Below the pieces are notes generated by a model. The model was not told the origin of the DNA, ran no database searches, and saw only the letters and a list, made by a program, of their open reading frames with translations. A DNA stretch of 64,000 bases from Alistipes sp. (GTDB lineage: Bacteria > Bacteroidota > Bacteroidia > Bacteroidales > Rikenellaceae). Every line of letters begins with the position of its first letter. Within the stretch, counting starts at the first letter, position 1. Positions 21,282-30,891 of the stretch are shown piece after piece. Location of the stretch: the NCBI GenBank assembly GCA_031285345.1, contig JAITWI010000055.1, forward strand, positions 62,001-126,000. Reading direction: 5' to 3'. Made by a program: the position numbers and the translations under genes.

Positions 21282-22397
21282 ATGATAAATAAAAATAGCG
21301 TCGAAGAGCTGTTGGACACCGTGATCCATCCCGAAAGCGGGCATGGACTCCACTCCGGAGGGTTCGTTAATGACATTTCGGTCGTGGCCGCGGATCGCGA
21401 AGACTCGCCGTCGAAGTCGCGGATCGAGATATCGCTGAAATTTCGACGTCCGCGGGAGCCGTTCGCCGCTTCGTTAAGGCGACGCGCCTTGCAGGCGCTG
21501 GGCGAGGCGTTCCCCGACGCGGAGGTTACGGTCGAGGTCGTGCAGCCCGCTCCGAAGACCGCCGTGGTCGAGAGCGAGGTTTCGCGCCGCCTGCCTGGCG
21601 TTAATCGCGTTGTGGCGGTGGCGAGCGGCAAGGGGGGCGTGGGAAAGAGCACCGTCGCCGCGAACCTTGCCGTAGCCCTTGCCGAGTCCGGTTTTCGTGT
21701 CGGAGTGCTCGACGCCGACATCCACGGCCCGTCGCAACCGGCGCTGTTCGGGGTCGAGGGTTATCAGCCACCCGCAACCGGAGAGGGAGCCGACGCTCTG
21801 ATAGAGCCCGCTTTTAGTCGCGGCGTTAAGATTATGTCGATCGGATTTTTTATCGGCGCGTCGGACGCTCTGGTGTGGCGCGGGCCGATGGCCGTGAACG
21901 CGCTTCGGCAACTTGTCCGGCAGACGGCCTGGGGAGAGTTGGATTATCTTTTGATAGACCTGCCACCCGGAACGGGCGACGTTCTGCTGTCGGTGGCGCA
22001 CGAGCTTGCAATTGACGGGGCGGTCGTGGTCTCCACTCCCGGCGAACTCGCCATTGCGGACGTCAGGCGCGGAGTGAAGATGTTTAGGACTCAAGGTATA
22101 GACATCCCACTGTTGGGGATTGTTGAAAACATGTCCTGGTTTTCGCCAGCGGAGTTGCCCGACAACCGATACTATGTTTTCGGCCGTGGCGGAGTGAGCA
22201 AATTCGCGCAGGAGGAGCGCTTGGATATTTTGGGTGAAATACCGTTGGTTCTTCAGGCCATGGCGGCGGACGGCTTCGAAAGCGAAAACACCACACAAAG
22301 TGCCTCTCGCGGCATTAACGACGAGGTTAAACCATACTACACCCCAGTCGCCAAGAAGATTGTCGATAAACTCTCAAGTGTCTGTTGGAAACCTTAA
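21282..22397 (+). CDS. Mrp/NBP35-family P-loop ATPase (Fe-S carrier)
   Basis: VVAVASGKGGVGKSTVAANLAVALAESGFRVGVLDADIHGPSQPALFG, LIDLPPGTGDVLLS; TTG at 21276 is an alternative start. Confidence 0.93.
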   Translation: MINKNSVEELLDTVIHPESGHGLHSGGFVNDISVVAADREDSPSKSRIEISLKFRRPREPFAASLRRRALQALGEAFPDAEVTVEVVQPAPKTAVVESEVSRRLPGVNRVVAVASGKGGVGKSTVAANLAVALAESGFRVGVLDADIHGPSQPALFGVEGYQPPATGEGADALIEPAFSRGVKIMSIGFFIGASDALVWRGPMAVNALRQLVRQTAWGELDYLLIDLPPGTGDVLLSVAHELAIDGAVVVSTPGELAIADVRRGVKMFRTQGIDIPLLGIVENMSWFSPAELPDNRYYVFGRGGVSKFAQEERLDILGEIPLVLQAMAADGFESENTTQSASRGINDEVKPYYTPVAKKIVDKLSSVCWKP

Positions 22398-22717
22398 AAC
22401 AACATGTCGATAACTCTTAGCAACGGCGTCGACATCTGTTTTTGTTGATTTTTTTGAACAGAAATAAACATTTTGGCGGTTGGAGTGTTATTATAAATTT
22501 TGGTGTTTATATGTTTATAACAAACGTAAACAGTGTTTATAAATGTATCGCATGAATGCATAAGTCTCAAGTATCTACAACAAAAATAAGAATGATGGTT
22601 TGTTCGCGCTTTTCGACAAGTCGTTTTGAGATGGGAGGGAGAATAGTTATTGAGGATATGAACGACCATTATTATTTATATTGAATATATATTTATTATA
22701 AAGTAAAAAATAAAATA

Positions 22718-23656
22718 GTGGAGATGGTTGCGGAGATGACCGAAAAGATAAAAGATTTGAAGAGCCGTAAGAGGGCTGTGATCTTGGCTCACTACTATAC
22801 GAGACCCGAGGTGCAGGCGGTGGCCGATTTTGTGGGCGACTCGCTGGCGCTGTCGATAGAGGCGGCGCGAACCCAGGCGGATATCATAGTGTTCGCCGGC
22901 GTCTACTTCATGGCCGAGACTGCGAAGATTCTCTCGCCGACCAAAAAAGTGCTCATACCGGATCCGGAAGCGGGCTGTTCGTTGGCCGACTCGTGCGGGG
23001 CGGACGATTTTGCGGCGTTCAAGAAGCAGCATCCGGAGGCGTTGGTAGTATCTTACGTGAATACGACCGCCGAGATAAAGGCTCTGACCGACATATGCTG
23101 CACCTCGTCGAACGCGTTGGAGGTGATCCGCTCGATTCCGGCGGACAGGGAGATAATATTCGCGCCCGACAGGAATCTCGGCTCGTGGTTGAAGAGGCAG
23201 ACAGGTAGGGAGAATATGATACTTTGGAACGGGGCATGTCACGTTCACGAGGAGTTTTCGTTGGAAGGTATTCTCGCTTTGAAGGCCGCCCACCCGGAGG
23301 CTCCTGTGTTGGCCCACCCCGAGTGCAAGGAGCCGATACTTATGGTGGCCGATTTTGTCGGCAGTACGGCGGCGATACTCGATTATGCGGGTCGCAGTTC
23401 GGCGACAGAGTTTATAGTCGTCACCGAATCGGGCATTCTGCACGAAATGAACAAAAAATATCCGGACAAAACGTTTATTCCAGCCCCTCCCGTCGATTCT
23501 ACCTGCGGATGCAACGATTGCGCCTATATGAAGCTCGTGACGCTTGAGAAGATCGTCGCGGCGCTCGAAACAGAACGGCCAGAGGTTGTGGTCGAAGAGT
23601 CGGTGCGCTCAGCTGCCGAGCGGAGTATTCGCGCTATGTTGGAACTTAATAGATAA
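22718..23656 (+). CDS. nadA: quinolinate synthase NadA
   Basis: KRAVILAHYYTRPEVQAVADFVGDSLALSIEAA, PDRNLGSWLKRQTG, STCGCNDCAYMKLVTLEK; GTG at 22718 or ATG at 22724. Confidence 0.95.
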   Translation: MEMVAEMTEKIKDLKSRKRAVILAHYYTRPEVQAVADFVGDSLALSIEAARTQADIIVFAGVYFMAETAKILSPTKKVLIPDPEAGCSLADSCGADDFAAFKKQHPEALVVSYVNTTAEIKALTDICCTSSNALEVIRSIPADREIIFAPDRNLGSWLKRQTGRENMILWNGACHVHEEFSLEGILALKAAHPEAPVLAHPECKEPILMVADFVGSTAAILDYAGRSSATEFIVVTESGILHEMNKKYPDKTFIPAPPVDSTCGCNDCAYMKLVTLEKIVAALETERPEVVVEESVRSAAERSIRAMLELNR

Positions 23657-23677
23657 TAACAACGCCGGATTTAGAAA

Positions 23678-23704
23678 TTGTTTAGTTTTTTAATAGTACA
23701 TTTG
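23678..23704 (+). promoter_or_regulatory. Bacteroidota-type promoter (TTG ... TACATTTG)
   Basis: TTG plus TAnnTTTG -7 box 40 nt upstream of the S46 peptidase start. Confidence 0.6.
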
Positions 23705-23743
23705 CATTTTGCTAATCATATTGACAAAACAACCGGATAAAAA

Positions 23744-25879
23744 ATGAAAAAACTGTTTGTGGCCGCTCTCGCGGTTATGTTTGTACTACCCGCTGTCGCG
23801 GATGAAGGTATGTGGCTGTTGCCGTACCTCAATAAACTGAACATCAAAGATATGAAGGCCAAGGGGCTGAAGCTCGACGCCGAGGATATCTACAACGTCA
23901 ACGGATCGTCTTTGAAGGACGCGATCGTGATTTTCGGCGGGGGTTGCACCGGCGAAGTCGTTTCGGCCGAAGGACTTCTGCTTACCAACCACCATTGCGG
24001 CTATCCCAACATTCAGAGCGTCAGCACCGTGGAGCACGACTACCTTAACGACGGCTTTTGGGCAATGTCGCGCGAGGAAGAGATTCCCGCTCCGGGTCTT
24101 GCGGTGACTTTCGTCAGGCGAATGGACGACGTGACGGCTGAGGTGTTGGGCGAAGCGGCGGGTATGGGTGTCGGCGCAGAGCGCGATGAGATCGTGAAGG
24201 CCAATCTGGCGCGCGTGACCGAGGAGAGGAAGGCGGCGAATCCCGAATACAACGTCGAGATCCGTTCATTCATGGGCGGCAATCAGTACTTCGCCTTAGT
24301 GACCGAGGTTTTTCGCGACGTGCGTCTGGTGGGCACTCCCCCGAACTCGATGGGTAAGTTCGGCGGCGACACCGACAACTGGATGTGGCCGCGCCACACC
24401 GACGACTTCTCGATGTTCCGCATCTACGCCGGAGCGGACAATAAGCCGGCCGAGTACTCGCCCGAAAACAAACCCTATCAGGCTTCGAGGCATCTCGAAA
24501 TCTCTATTAAAGGGATAAAGGAGAATGACTTCTCGATGGTGATGGGCTTCCCCGGCAGCACCAACCGCTACATGACCACCTCGCAGATGGAGCACATGAT
24601 AGATGTGGAAAACACCAACCGCATCTACATCCGTGGCGAGCGTCAGGCTATCATCATGGAGGATATGTTGGCGGATCCGGCGGTGAGGCTCAAATACGCG
24701 TCGAAATATGCACAGTCGGCCAACTATTGGAAGAACTCAATCGGCATGAACAAGGCTCTCGCCGATAACAACATTCCGGAGCGTAAAGCTGAGCTTGAGG
24801 CGCGCTTTCAGGCGTGGGCCGACGGTGTGGAGTCTGAGCAGCAATATAAACTGGCTCTGCCGTCGATAAAGGCCGCAGTGGAGGCCTCGTCGAAGGCCGA
24901 CGGCATAGTTCAGTATCTCTACGAAGCTCTCTGGGCAGGTTCCGAGATTGTATCCTCGCCGGCGCGGATTATGAACGCCATGAAGATGGGTGAAGACGGC
25001 GCTATCGCAAATATCGACGAGGTGAAGGCCGCCGCCGCAAAATTCTATAACGACTACAACGAACCGACCGATCGCCGTGTGGCCAAGCGCATGTTTACCA
25101 TAGTTCGCGAAAACCTTGAGGCCGAAAACCTTCCGTCGCTCTATGCTGATATCGACTCTTTGTTTGGCGGCAATGTGGAGGCGTGGGTAGACAACATGTT
25201 CGACAACTCGGTGTTTGCTTCGCAGGAGAAACTTTTCGCATCGCTCGACGATTACAGTCAGGAGGTGTTCGTGTCGGATCCGGCCGTGCAGGCGATGATG
25301 TCGGTGCAGCAGTCGGTGATGGGGCTCTCGATGGGCGCCATGGCGCACGCGAAAGCCATAGAAGATTGGCACAGGGTGTATATCAAAGGTTTGGGCGAGA
25401 TGGATCCGGCGGCTAAACTCTATCCGGACGCCAACTTTTCGTTGCGTCTTACCTACGGCCAGGTGCTGCCCTACTCTCCGCGCGACGGGGTGGATTATCG
25501 TTACTACACCACCCTGGCCGGCGTGATCGAGAAGGAGGATCCGTCGAACGCGCTTGAGTTTACGGTCGAGCAGAAGATCAAGGACGCCTACGCCGCTTCG
25601 GACTACGGAATCTATGGTCAGGATGGCGAATTGAGGATCAACTTCCTGAGCAACAACGATATAACAGGCGGAAACAGCGGTTCGCCGGTGTTGAACGCGC
25701 ACGGTCAGCTCATCGGGCTCGCTTTCGACGGCAACTGGGAGGCTATGAGCGGCGACGTGGTGTTCGAGCCCGAATTGCAGCGCTGCATCAACCTCGATAT
25801 CCGTTACGTGCTCTGGACGATCGACAACTTCGCCGGAGCGGGATATCTGCTCGACGAGATGACTATCGTGAAGAAGTAA
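23744..25879 (+). CDS. S46 family serine peptidase (DPP7/DPP11-like)
   Basis: GGGCTGEVVSAEGLLLTNHHCGYPNIQ, NNDITGGNSGSPVLNAHGQLIGLAFDGNWEAMSGD. Confidence 0.95.
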   Translation: MKKLFVAALAVMFVLPAVADEGMWLLPYLNKLNIKDMKAKGLKLDAEDIYNVNGSSLKDAIVIFGGGCTGEVVSAEGLLLTNHHCGYPNIQSVSTVEHDYLNDGFWAMSREEEIPAPGLAVTFVRRMDDVTAEVLGEAAGMGVGAERDEIVKANLARVTEERKAANPEYNVEIRSFMGGNQYFALVTEVFRDVRLVGTPPNSMGKFGGDTDNWMWPRHTDDFSMFRIYAGADNKPAEYSPENKPYQASRHLEISIKGIKENDFSMVMGFPGSTNRYMTTSQMEHMIDVENTNRIYIRGERQAIIMEDMLADPAVRLKYASKYAQSANYWKNSIGMNKALADNNIPERKAELEARFQAWADGVESEQQYKLALPSIKAAVEASSKADGIVQYLYEALWAGSEIVSSPARIMNAMKMGEDGAIANIDEVKAAAAKFYNDYNEPTDRRVAKRMFTIVRENLEAENLPSLYADIDSLFGGNVEAWVDNMFDNSVFASQEKLFASLDDYSQEVFVSDPAVQAMMSVQQSVMGLSMGAMAHAKAIEDWHRVYIKGLGEMDPAAKLYPDANFSLRLTYGQVLPYSPRDGVDYRYYTTLAGVIEKEDPSNALEFTVEQKIKDAYAASDYGIYGQDGELRINFLSNNDITGGNSGSPVLNAHGQLIGLAFDGNWEAMSGDVVFEPELQRCINLDIRYVLWTIDNFAGAGYLLDEMTIVKK

Positions 25880-25968
25880 CGATAAACGACCACAGCTTCT
25901 AAGCGATAAATTAGCAGATCGGAGGGGTTTGATAGCCCCTTCGATCACGAATATTAAATGACAGAACA

Positions 25969-27894
25969 ATGGAAGAGAAATATATTGAAGGTGTGGCGGA
26001 CGCGGCGAATAACACACCTGAGCGTTCGCTCAACTTCATCGAAGAGATCGTCGAGAAATATATAGCGGACGGAGGGACGGAGTTGACGACCCGTTTTCCG
26101 CCAGAACCCAACGGCTACCTGCATATCGGTCACGCCAAGAGCATTTGTCTGAACTTCGGGCTGGCCGCGAGATATGGCGGCAAGTGCAACTTGCGCTTCG
26201 ACGACACAAATCCGGTGAAGGAGGATGTGGAGTATGTGGACTCGATTAAGGAGGATATCAAGTGGCTCGGCTTCGATTGGGCCGAGGAACGATATGCGTC
26301 GGACTACTTCGAGCAGCTGTACGACTGGGCGGTGATGTTGATCCGTAAGGGGCTGGCATATGTGGACGACCAGACTCAGGAGCAGATACGCACCACCCGG
26401 GGGACGATTACCGAACCCGGTGCGAATAGTCCTTTTCGCGACCGTTCCGTTGAGGATAACCTGCGGCTTTTTGCGGCGATGCGTGCCGGCGAATTTGCCG
26501 ACGGGTCGTGCGTGTTGCGCGCCAAGATCGACATGGGGCACTCGAATATGCTCTTTCGCGACCCGATTTTGTACCGAATTATCCACACCTCACACCACCG
26601 CACGGACGATAAGTGGTGCATCTATCCGATGTACGACTTTGCACACGGCGAGAGCGACAGCATCGAGCGCATAACCCATTCGATATGTACGCTTGAGTTT
26701 GCGGTGCACAGGCCGCTGTACGATTGGTTTATTGAGAAGCTGGAGATATTCCCGTCCCATCAGTATGAGTTCGCGCGCCTTAATCTCACGCACACCATAA
26801 TGAGTAAGCGCAAACTTTTGCAGTTGGTGCAGGAGGGTGTAGTGAATGGTTGGGACGACCCGCGGATGCCGACCATTTCGGGTATGCGGCGCAGGGGGTA
26901 CACTCCGACGGCGATTCGCGCGTTTGCCGAACGGGTGGGCGTTGCCAAGCGCGATAATGTGATCGACCTGGGACTGTTGGAATTTTCGGTGCGCGAAGAT
27001 TTGAATAAGACGGCCGAGCGCCGAATGGTTGTGATGGATCCGTTGAAGGTTATTATTACTAATTTTGGGGTTTCTGCTTCGAGTGATACGGGTTGTTCCG
27101 GCGCGGAATGTTCCACGGGGAACAAAGCAGGTTTGGGTGATAAAGGTGTGGCTTCCGGATGTTCCACGGGGAACAAAGCGAGCGCGGAGTGCGAGCGATT
27201 TCATCGACTGAGCGCCGACCGTCAGAGCGTCGAGGCTCTGGCGGAGGCGTCTTGCGAGGGAGACAACAAAAAAGAGGACGTAAAGCATAGTGTGGATGGG
27301 TGCGTTGAGATGATTACGTGCGTAAACAATCCGGAGGACGAGAGTGCCGGAACGCGCGAAGTGCCGCTGACGCGCGAAATTTACATCGAGCGTGGTGACT
27401 TCATGGAAGATCCCCCTAAGAAATACTATCGACTGTCGCCGGGCGGAGAGGTTCGTCTTCGTTACGGTTATTTGATTCGATGTGACGAAGTGGTGCGTGA
27501 TCCGGCCACGGGTGAGATTGTTGAATTGCGTTGTTCTTATGATCCGGAGTCGGCCGGAGGAGGTTCTTCGGACGGGCGTCGCGTTAAGGGGGTGATTCAT
27601 TGGGTGTCGGTGCCGCATGCGGTGAAGGCGGAAGCGCGCCTCTACTCCACCCTGTTTTCGAAGGAAAATCCTGACGATTGCTCCGAGGGAGAGACGTTTT
27701 TATCGCATCTCAATCCCGAATCGTTGGTCACTACGACCGTTTATATGGAGCCATCGCTCGCCTCGGCGGCCGTGGGCGAGAAATTTCAGTTCGAGAGGAT
27801 CGGTTATTTTTGCAAGGACGCCGACTCTGTGGATGGCGCGCCGGTGTTTAACAGGACGGTGACGTTGAAGGATTCTTTTGCCAAAACGCTTTGA
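25969..27894 (+). CDS. glnS: glutaminyl-tRNA synthetase with an in-frame insertion in the anticodon-binding region
   Basis: [68 protein letters not shown]; roughly 90 extra residues between VIITNFG and EMITCVNNP. Confidence 0.95.
   Translation: MEEKYIEGVADAANNTPERSLNFIEEIVEKYIADGGTELTTRFPPEPNGYLHIGHAKSICLNFGLAARYGGKCNLRFDDTNPVKEDVEYVDSIKEDIKWLGFDWAEERYASDYFEQLYDWAVMLIRKGLAYVDDQTQEQIRTTRGTITEPGANSPFRDRSVEDNLRLFAAMRAGEFADGSCVLRAKIDMGHSNMLFRDPILYRIIHTSHHRTDDKWCIYPMYDFAHGESDSIERITHSICTLEFAVHRPLYDWFIEKLEIFPSHQYEFARLNLTHTIMSKRKLLQLVQEGVVNGWDDPRMPTISGMRRRGYTPTAIRAFAERVGVAKRDNVIDLGLLEFSVREDLNKTAERRMVVMDPLKVIITNFGVSASSDTGCSGAECSTGNKAGLGDKGVASGCSTGNKASAECERFHRLSADRQSVEALAEASCEGDNKKEDVKHSVDGCVEMITCVNNPEDESAGTREVPLTREIYIERGDFMEDPPKKYYRLSPGGEVRLRYGYLIRCDEVVRDPATGEIVELRCSYDPESAGGGSSDGRRVKGVIHWVSVPHAVKAEARLYSTLFSKENPDDCSEGETFLSHLNPESLVTTTVYMEPSLASAAVGEKFQFERIGYFCKDADSVDGAPVFNRTVTLKDSFAKTL
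27109..27124. promoter_or_regulatory. parS-like 16-bp palindrome TGTTCCACGGGGAACA (site 1)
   Basis: One substitution from the perfect palindrome TGTTCCACGTGGAACA; inside glnS insertion. Confidence 0.5.
27160..27175. promoter_or_regulatory. parS-like 16-bp palindrome TGTTCCACGGGGAACA (site 2)
   Basis: Identical to site 1, 51 bp downstream; also shares following AAGC. Confidence 0.5.
27195..27262 (+). repeat. Dispersed repeat family 2, copy a (inside glnS insertion)
   Basis: GCGATTTCATCGACTGAGCGCCGACCGTCAGAGCGTCGAGGCTCTGGCGGAGGCGTCTTGCGAGGGAG; 68 nt, ungapped match to 49275..49342. Confidence 0.85.
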
Positions 27895-27923
27895 GCGAAA
27901 GGCTGCGACTTGATTTTGTGTTG

Positions 27924-27960
27924 AAAAGCGGATTGTTCCACGAGGAACAATCCGCTTTTT
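27924..27960. terminator. glnS/mnmG bidirectional terminator whose apex is a parS-like palindrome
   Basis: AAAAGCGGATTGTTCC-ACGA-GGAACAATCCGCTTTTT; contains TGTTCCACGAGGAACA. Confidence 0.85.
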
Positions 27961-28014
27961 CTTGCGCGTGATGGATGTGTGGGATGGAGGTCGCGGAGAC
28001 AATGGCGAGGTGGG

Positions 28015-30099
28015 TTATCTTCCGAAAGAAACCAACAGCACGTTGATGTCGGCCGGAGATACTCCGGGGATTCGCGAGGCTTGGCCGATGGTTGCAGGGC
28101 GGATGTGGGATAGCTTTTGACGGGCCTCCATGGTTAGGGATGCGAGGGAGTTGAAGTTGAAGTCAGCCGGAATGACTACATCTTCGAGACGACGAAGTTT
28201 TTCAGCGATCATTTTTTCACGCTCTATATAGCCTCGATACTTGATCTCTATCTCCACCTGCTCGATCTCCCCGTCGGAAATTGATTGTGTCGAGATGAAA
28301 TCGCCCAACGCGGGAAGCGCGGCAGCAACCTCTTTTAGAAGAATTTCTCCGCGCGAAAGTATGAAACTTAGCTTGCGGCCTTGGGTCAGAGGCGCCGAAT
28401 TGACCGAAAAAAGATAGTCGCGTAGATCGTTCGGAGCGATGCTCAGTCCATGAACGAAACTTTTAAGCGATTCTACGTTCGTTCTTTTTTGCTCGAACGC
28501 CAGCCATCTTCCGTCATCTATCAGACCGATCGAACGTCCTCGCGGAGTCAAGCGAAGGTCGGCGTTGTCGCCGCGCAGCAGTATGCGGTATTCGGCCCTC
28601 GAAGTAAACATCCTATACGGCTCGTCTACCCCCTTCGTCACCAAGTCGTCGATCAGCACCCCGATGTATGCCTCGTCTCGACGCAAAATAAAATCTTCGT
28701 GGTGTTCGGGAGAAGTAGACTCAATGGGTGTCTCTTTTTTTGAGTCCACTTTGAAGTCCACCTCGGTAGTTTTGTCGGTTGTCGCGTTTTCGAAAACTCC
28801 CACACAAGACGCACAAGTAGCGCGGGCCGCATTGGCCGCATGAACCGCGCGCACCGCTGCTTTTGAGCCGACCGCGCGCGCCGTCGCGATATGCGCATTT
28901 ATTCCTGCTACAAGCCCCTGCGCCGCCGCCTCCTCATAGCCGGTGGTGCCGTTTATCTGGCCCGCGAAATAGAGACCGCGCACCAATTTGGTCTCCAGCG
29001 TGTGCCGCAGTTGCGTGGGCGGAAAATAGTCGTACTCGATGGCGTATCCGGGGCGGAGAATGTGGGCGTTTTCTAAGCCGTCGATTCGCCGCAAAGCCTC
29101 CGCCTGCACACTCCATGGGAGCGACGAAGAAAACCCGTTCAGATAGTACTCGTTGGTTGTAAATCCCTCGGGCTCAAGGAAAAGCTGGTGAGAATCCTTG
29201 TCCGCAAAGGTGCGAAGTTTATCCTCGATGCTGGGACAGTACCTGGGCCCCACTCCGCGGATCGTGCCGTTGAAAAGCGGGGAAAAGGCAAATCCGGAAC
29301 GCAAAATGTCGTGCACCTCCGGCGACGTGGTTGCGATGTAGCACGGAAGTTGGCGATCGACAGGCGAAGTTTCGGGCGAAAACGAAAATTTCGACGGCAC
29401 GGTATCGCCTTCTTGCCTCTCCAAGCGCGAGAAATCTATTGTGCGGCCGTCCAACCTCGCCGGAGTTCCGGTCTTCATGCGTCCGGCATCGAACCCGAGC
29501 GCGATCAACCGTTCTGTCAGCCCGCGCGACGGAGCATCTCCGAGACGCCCCCCCTCTACCTTCGATCCTCCTACGTGGATAAGGCCGTTCAAAAAAGTAC
29601 CAGCCGTCAATATCACAGCCCGAGCCGTAAATTCCACTCCCAAAGCGGTTTTTACGCCGGTAACGCGTCGCGTCGCACGATTCGCGCCCCCATCGTCCCC
29701 ACTGCTTTCGTCGACTACGGCGATGTCCGCCACACTGTCCTGCCAAAGGAACAGGTTCGGGGTGTTTTCCACCTTCCGGCGCCACAACTCCGAAAACAGT
29801 GCCTTGTCGCACTGCGCACGAGGGCTCCACATGGCGGCACCCTTCGAGCGACCCAACATGCGAAATTGAATGGTCGAAAGGTCGGTGATGATTCCCATCT
29901 GCCCGCCCAAAGCGTCGATTTCGCGCACGATCTGTCCCTTAGCAACACCGCCCACAGCCGGATTACACGACATGGCAGCCAGTTTCGACAGATCCATCGT
30001 CACTAACAACACTCGCGAACCAAGGCGCGCCGCCGCCACAGCCGCCTCGCATCCCGCGTGGCCGCCGCCGACCACGATTATATCGTAATTCAAAGTCAT
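28015..30099 (-). CDS. mnmG: tRNA uridine-5-carboxymethylaminomethyl modification enzyme MnmG (GidA)
   Basis: [72 protein letters not shown]; insertion before [21 protein letters not shown]. Confidence 0.96.
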   Translation of the reverse strand: MTLNYDIIVVGGGHAGCEAAVAAARLGSRVLLVTMDLSKLAAMSCNPAVGGVAKGQIVREIDALGGQMGIITDLSTIQFRMLGRSKGAAMWSPRAQCDKALFSELWRRKVENTPNLFLWQDSVADIAVVDESSGDDGGANRATRRVTGVKTALGVEFTARAVILTAGTFLNGLIHVGGSKVEGGRLGDAPSRGLTERLIALGFDAGRMKTGTPARLDGRTIDFSRLERQEGDTVPSKFSFSPETSPVDRQLPCYIATTSPEVHDILRSGFAFSPLFNGTIRGVGPRYCPSIEDKLRTFADKDSHQLFLEPEGFTTNEYYLNGFSSSLPWSVQAEALRRIDGLENAHILRPGYAIEYDYFPPTQLRHTLETKLVRGLYFAGQINGTTGYEEAAAQGLVAGINAHIATARAVGSKAAVRAVHAANAARATCASCVGVFENATTDKTTEVDFKVDSKKETPIESTSPEHHEDFILRRDEAYIGVLIDDLVTKGVDEPYRMFTSRAEYRILLRGDNADLRLTPRGRSIGLIDDGRWLAFEQKRTNVESLKSFVHGLSIAPNDLRDYLFSVNSAPLTQGRKLSFILSRGEILLKEVAAALPALGDFISTQSISDGEIEQVEIEIKYRGYIEREKMIAEKLRRLEDVVIPADFNFNSLASLTMEARQKLSHIRPATIGQASRIPGVSPADINVLLVSFGR

Positions 30100-30119
30100 T
30101 TTTGAATTACGACATAATC
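30076..30119. repeat. near-perfect inverted repeat (19-bp arms) with the mnmG start codon in its 6-nt loop
   Basis: GATTATATCGTAATTCAAA-GTCATT-TTTGAATTACGACATAATC; one non-WC position, G.U in the mnmG mRNA. Confidence 0.85.
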
Positions 30120-30174
30120 ACCGACCGAACGTCTGTCGTCGCGCACGGCGCGGTGGAGACATTTCGAGAAGGAG
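30118..30174 (+). repeat. Dispersed repeat family 2, copy d (divergent member, between sufD and mnmG)
   Basis: TCACCGACCGAACGTCTGTCGTCGCGCACGGCGCGGTGGAGACATTTCGAGAAGGAG. Confidence 0.65.
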
Positions 30175-30183
30175 ATAATTATA

Positions 30184-30891
30184 TTACAACGCGAGAACAC
30201 GGTCGGATACTGTTTTGCGAACGGATTCAGCCGCCCCTGCCAAGCCCGCGACACTTGCCTCGGTCGGGCAGCGGTCGATAATTTCGGCGGCAAACCCCTG
30301 CAACTGCATCCGGCGCGCCGCCTCCTCCGAGATGCCCCGCTGACGCATATAATAGAGCGCCTCGGCGTCTAATTGCCCCACGGTGGCACCGTGACTACAC
30401 TTCACGTCGTCGGCGTAAATTTCGAGCCCCGGACGGGTGAAAATGTGCGCCGCGTCGGTCAATTGCAAGTTGCGGTTTTGCTGCACGGCGTCGGTGCGTT
30501 GAGCCCCGGGCGCCACATAAACCATTCCTGAGAACGTTCCGGTGGCTTCGTCCGTCGCTATGCCTTTGACGAGTTGGCGGCTCACGGTGTCGGGGTGCAG
30601 ATGGCGCACATTCACGTCGATCGAGGCACTACCCCGCCCCGAGGCGACGAACAGGCCGTCGAGCTCGAATGAAGCCCGTGGCCCGGCCAGTTCGACCTCC
30701 AAAGAGAGCTGCGCACTCCCCTCGCCCGAGAGCACAAACGTGCAAAGATGCAGGCGCGCCCCCTCCGAAAGCGAGATGCGAACGCTCCGGGAGCCCGATT
30801 CGACAAGCAGCGGTTCGCCGATGTGCTCCCCTGCCGGGAAGCTCAATTTTTCCGCGGCGCCCTCTTTAAGATCGGGAAATAAGCTCGTCAT
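30184..30891 (-). CDS. sufD: SufD-like Fe-S cluster assembly protein (short)
   Basis: LQLTDAAHIFTRPGLEIYADDVKCSHGATVGQLDAEALYYMRQRGISEEAARRMQLQGFAAEII; shorter than typical SufD. Confidence 0.85.
   Translation of the reverse strand: MTSLFPDLKEGAAEKLSFPAGEHIGEPLLVESGSRSVRISLSEGARLHLCTFVLSGEGSAQLSLEVELAGPRASFELDGLFVASGRGSASIDVNVRHLHPDTVSRQLVKGIATDEATGTFSGMVYVAPGAQRTDAVQQNRNLQLTDAAHIFTRPGLEIYADDVKCSHGATVGQLDAEALYYMRQRGISEEAARRMQLQGFAAEIIDRCPTEASVAGLAGAAESVRKTVSDRVLAL

Noticed and set aside
22394-22669. 91-aa minus ORF in the AT-rich island
   Set aside because: No family, unusual composition, no promoter or conserved motif; treated as chance.
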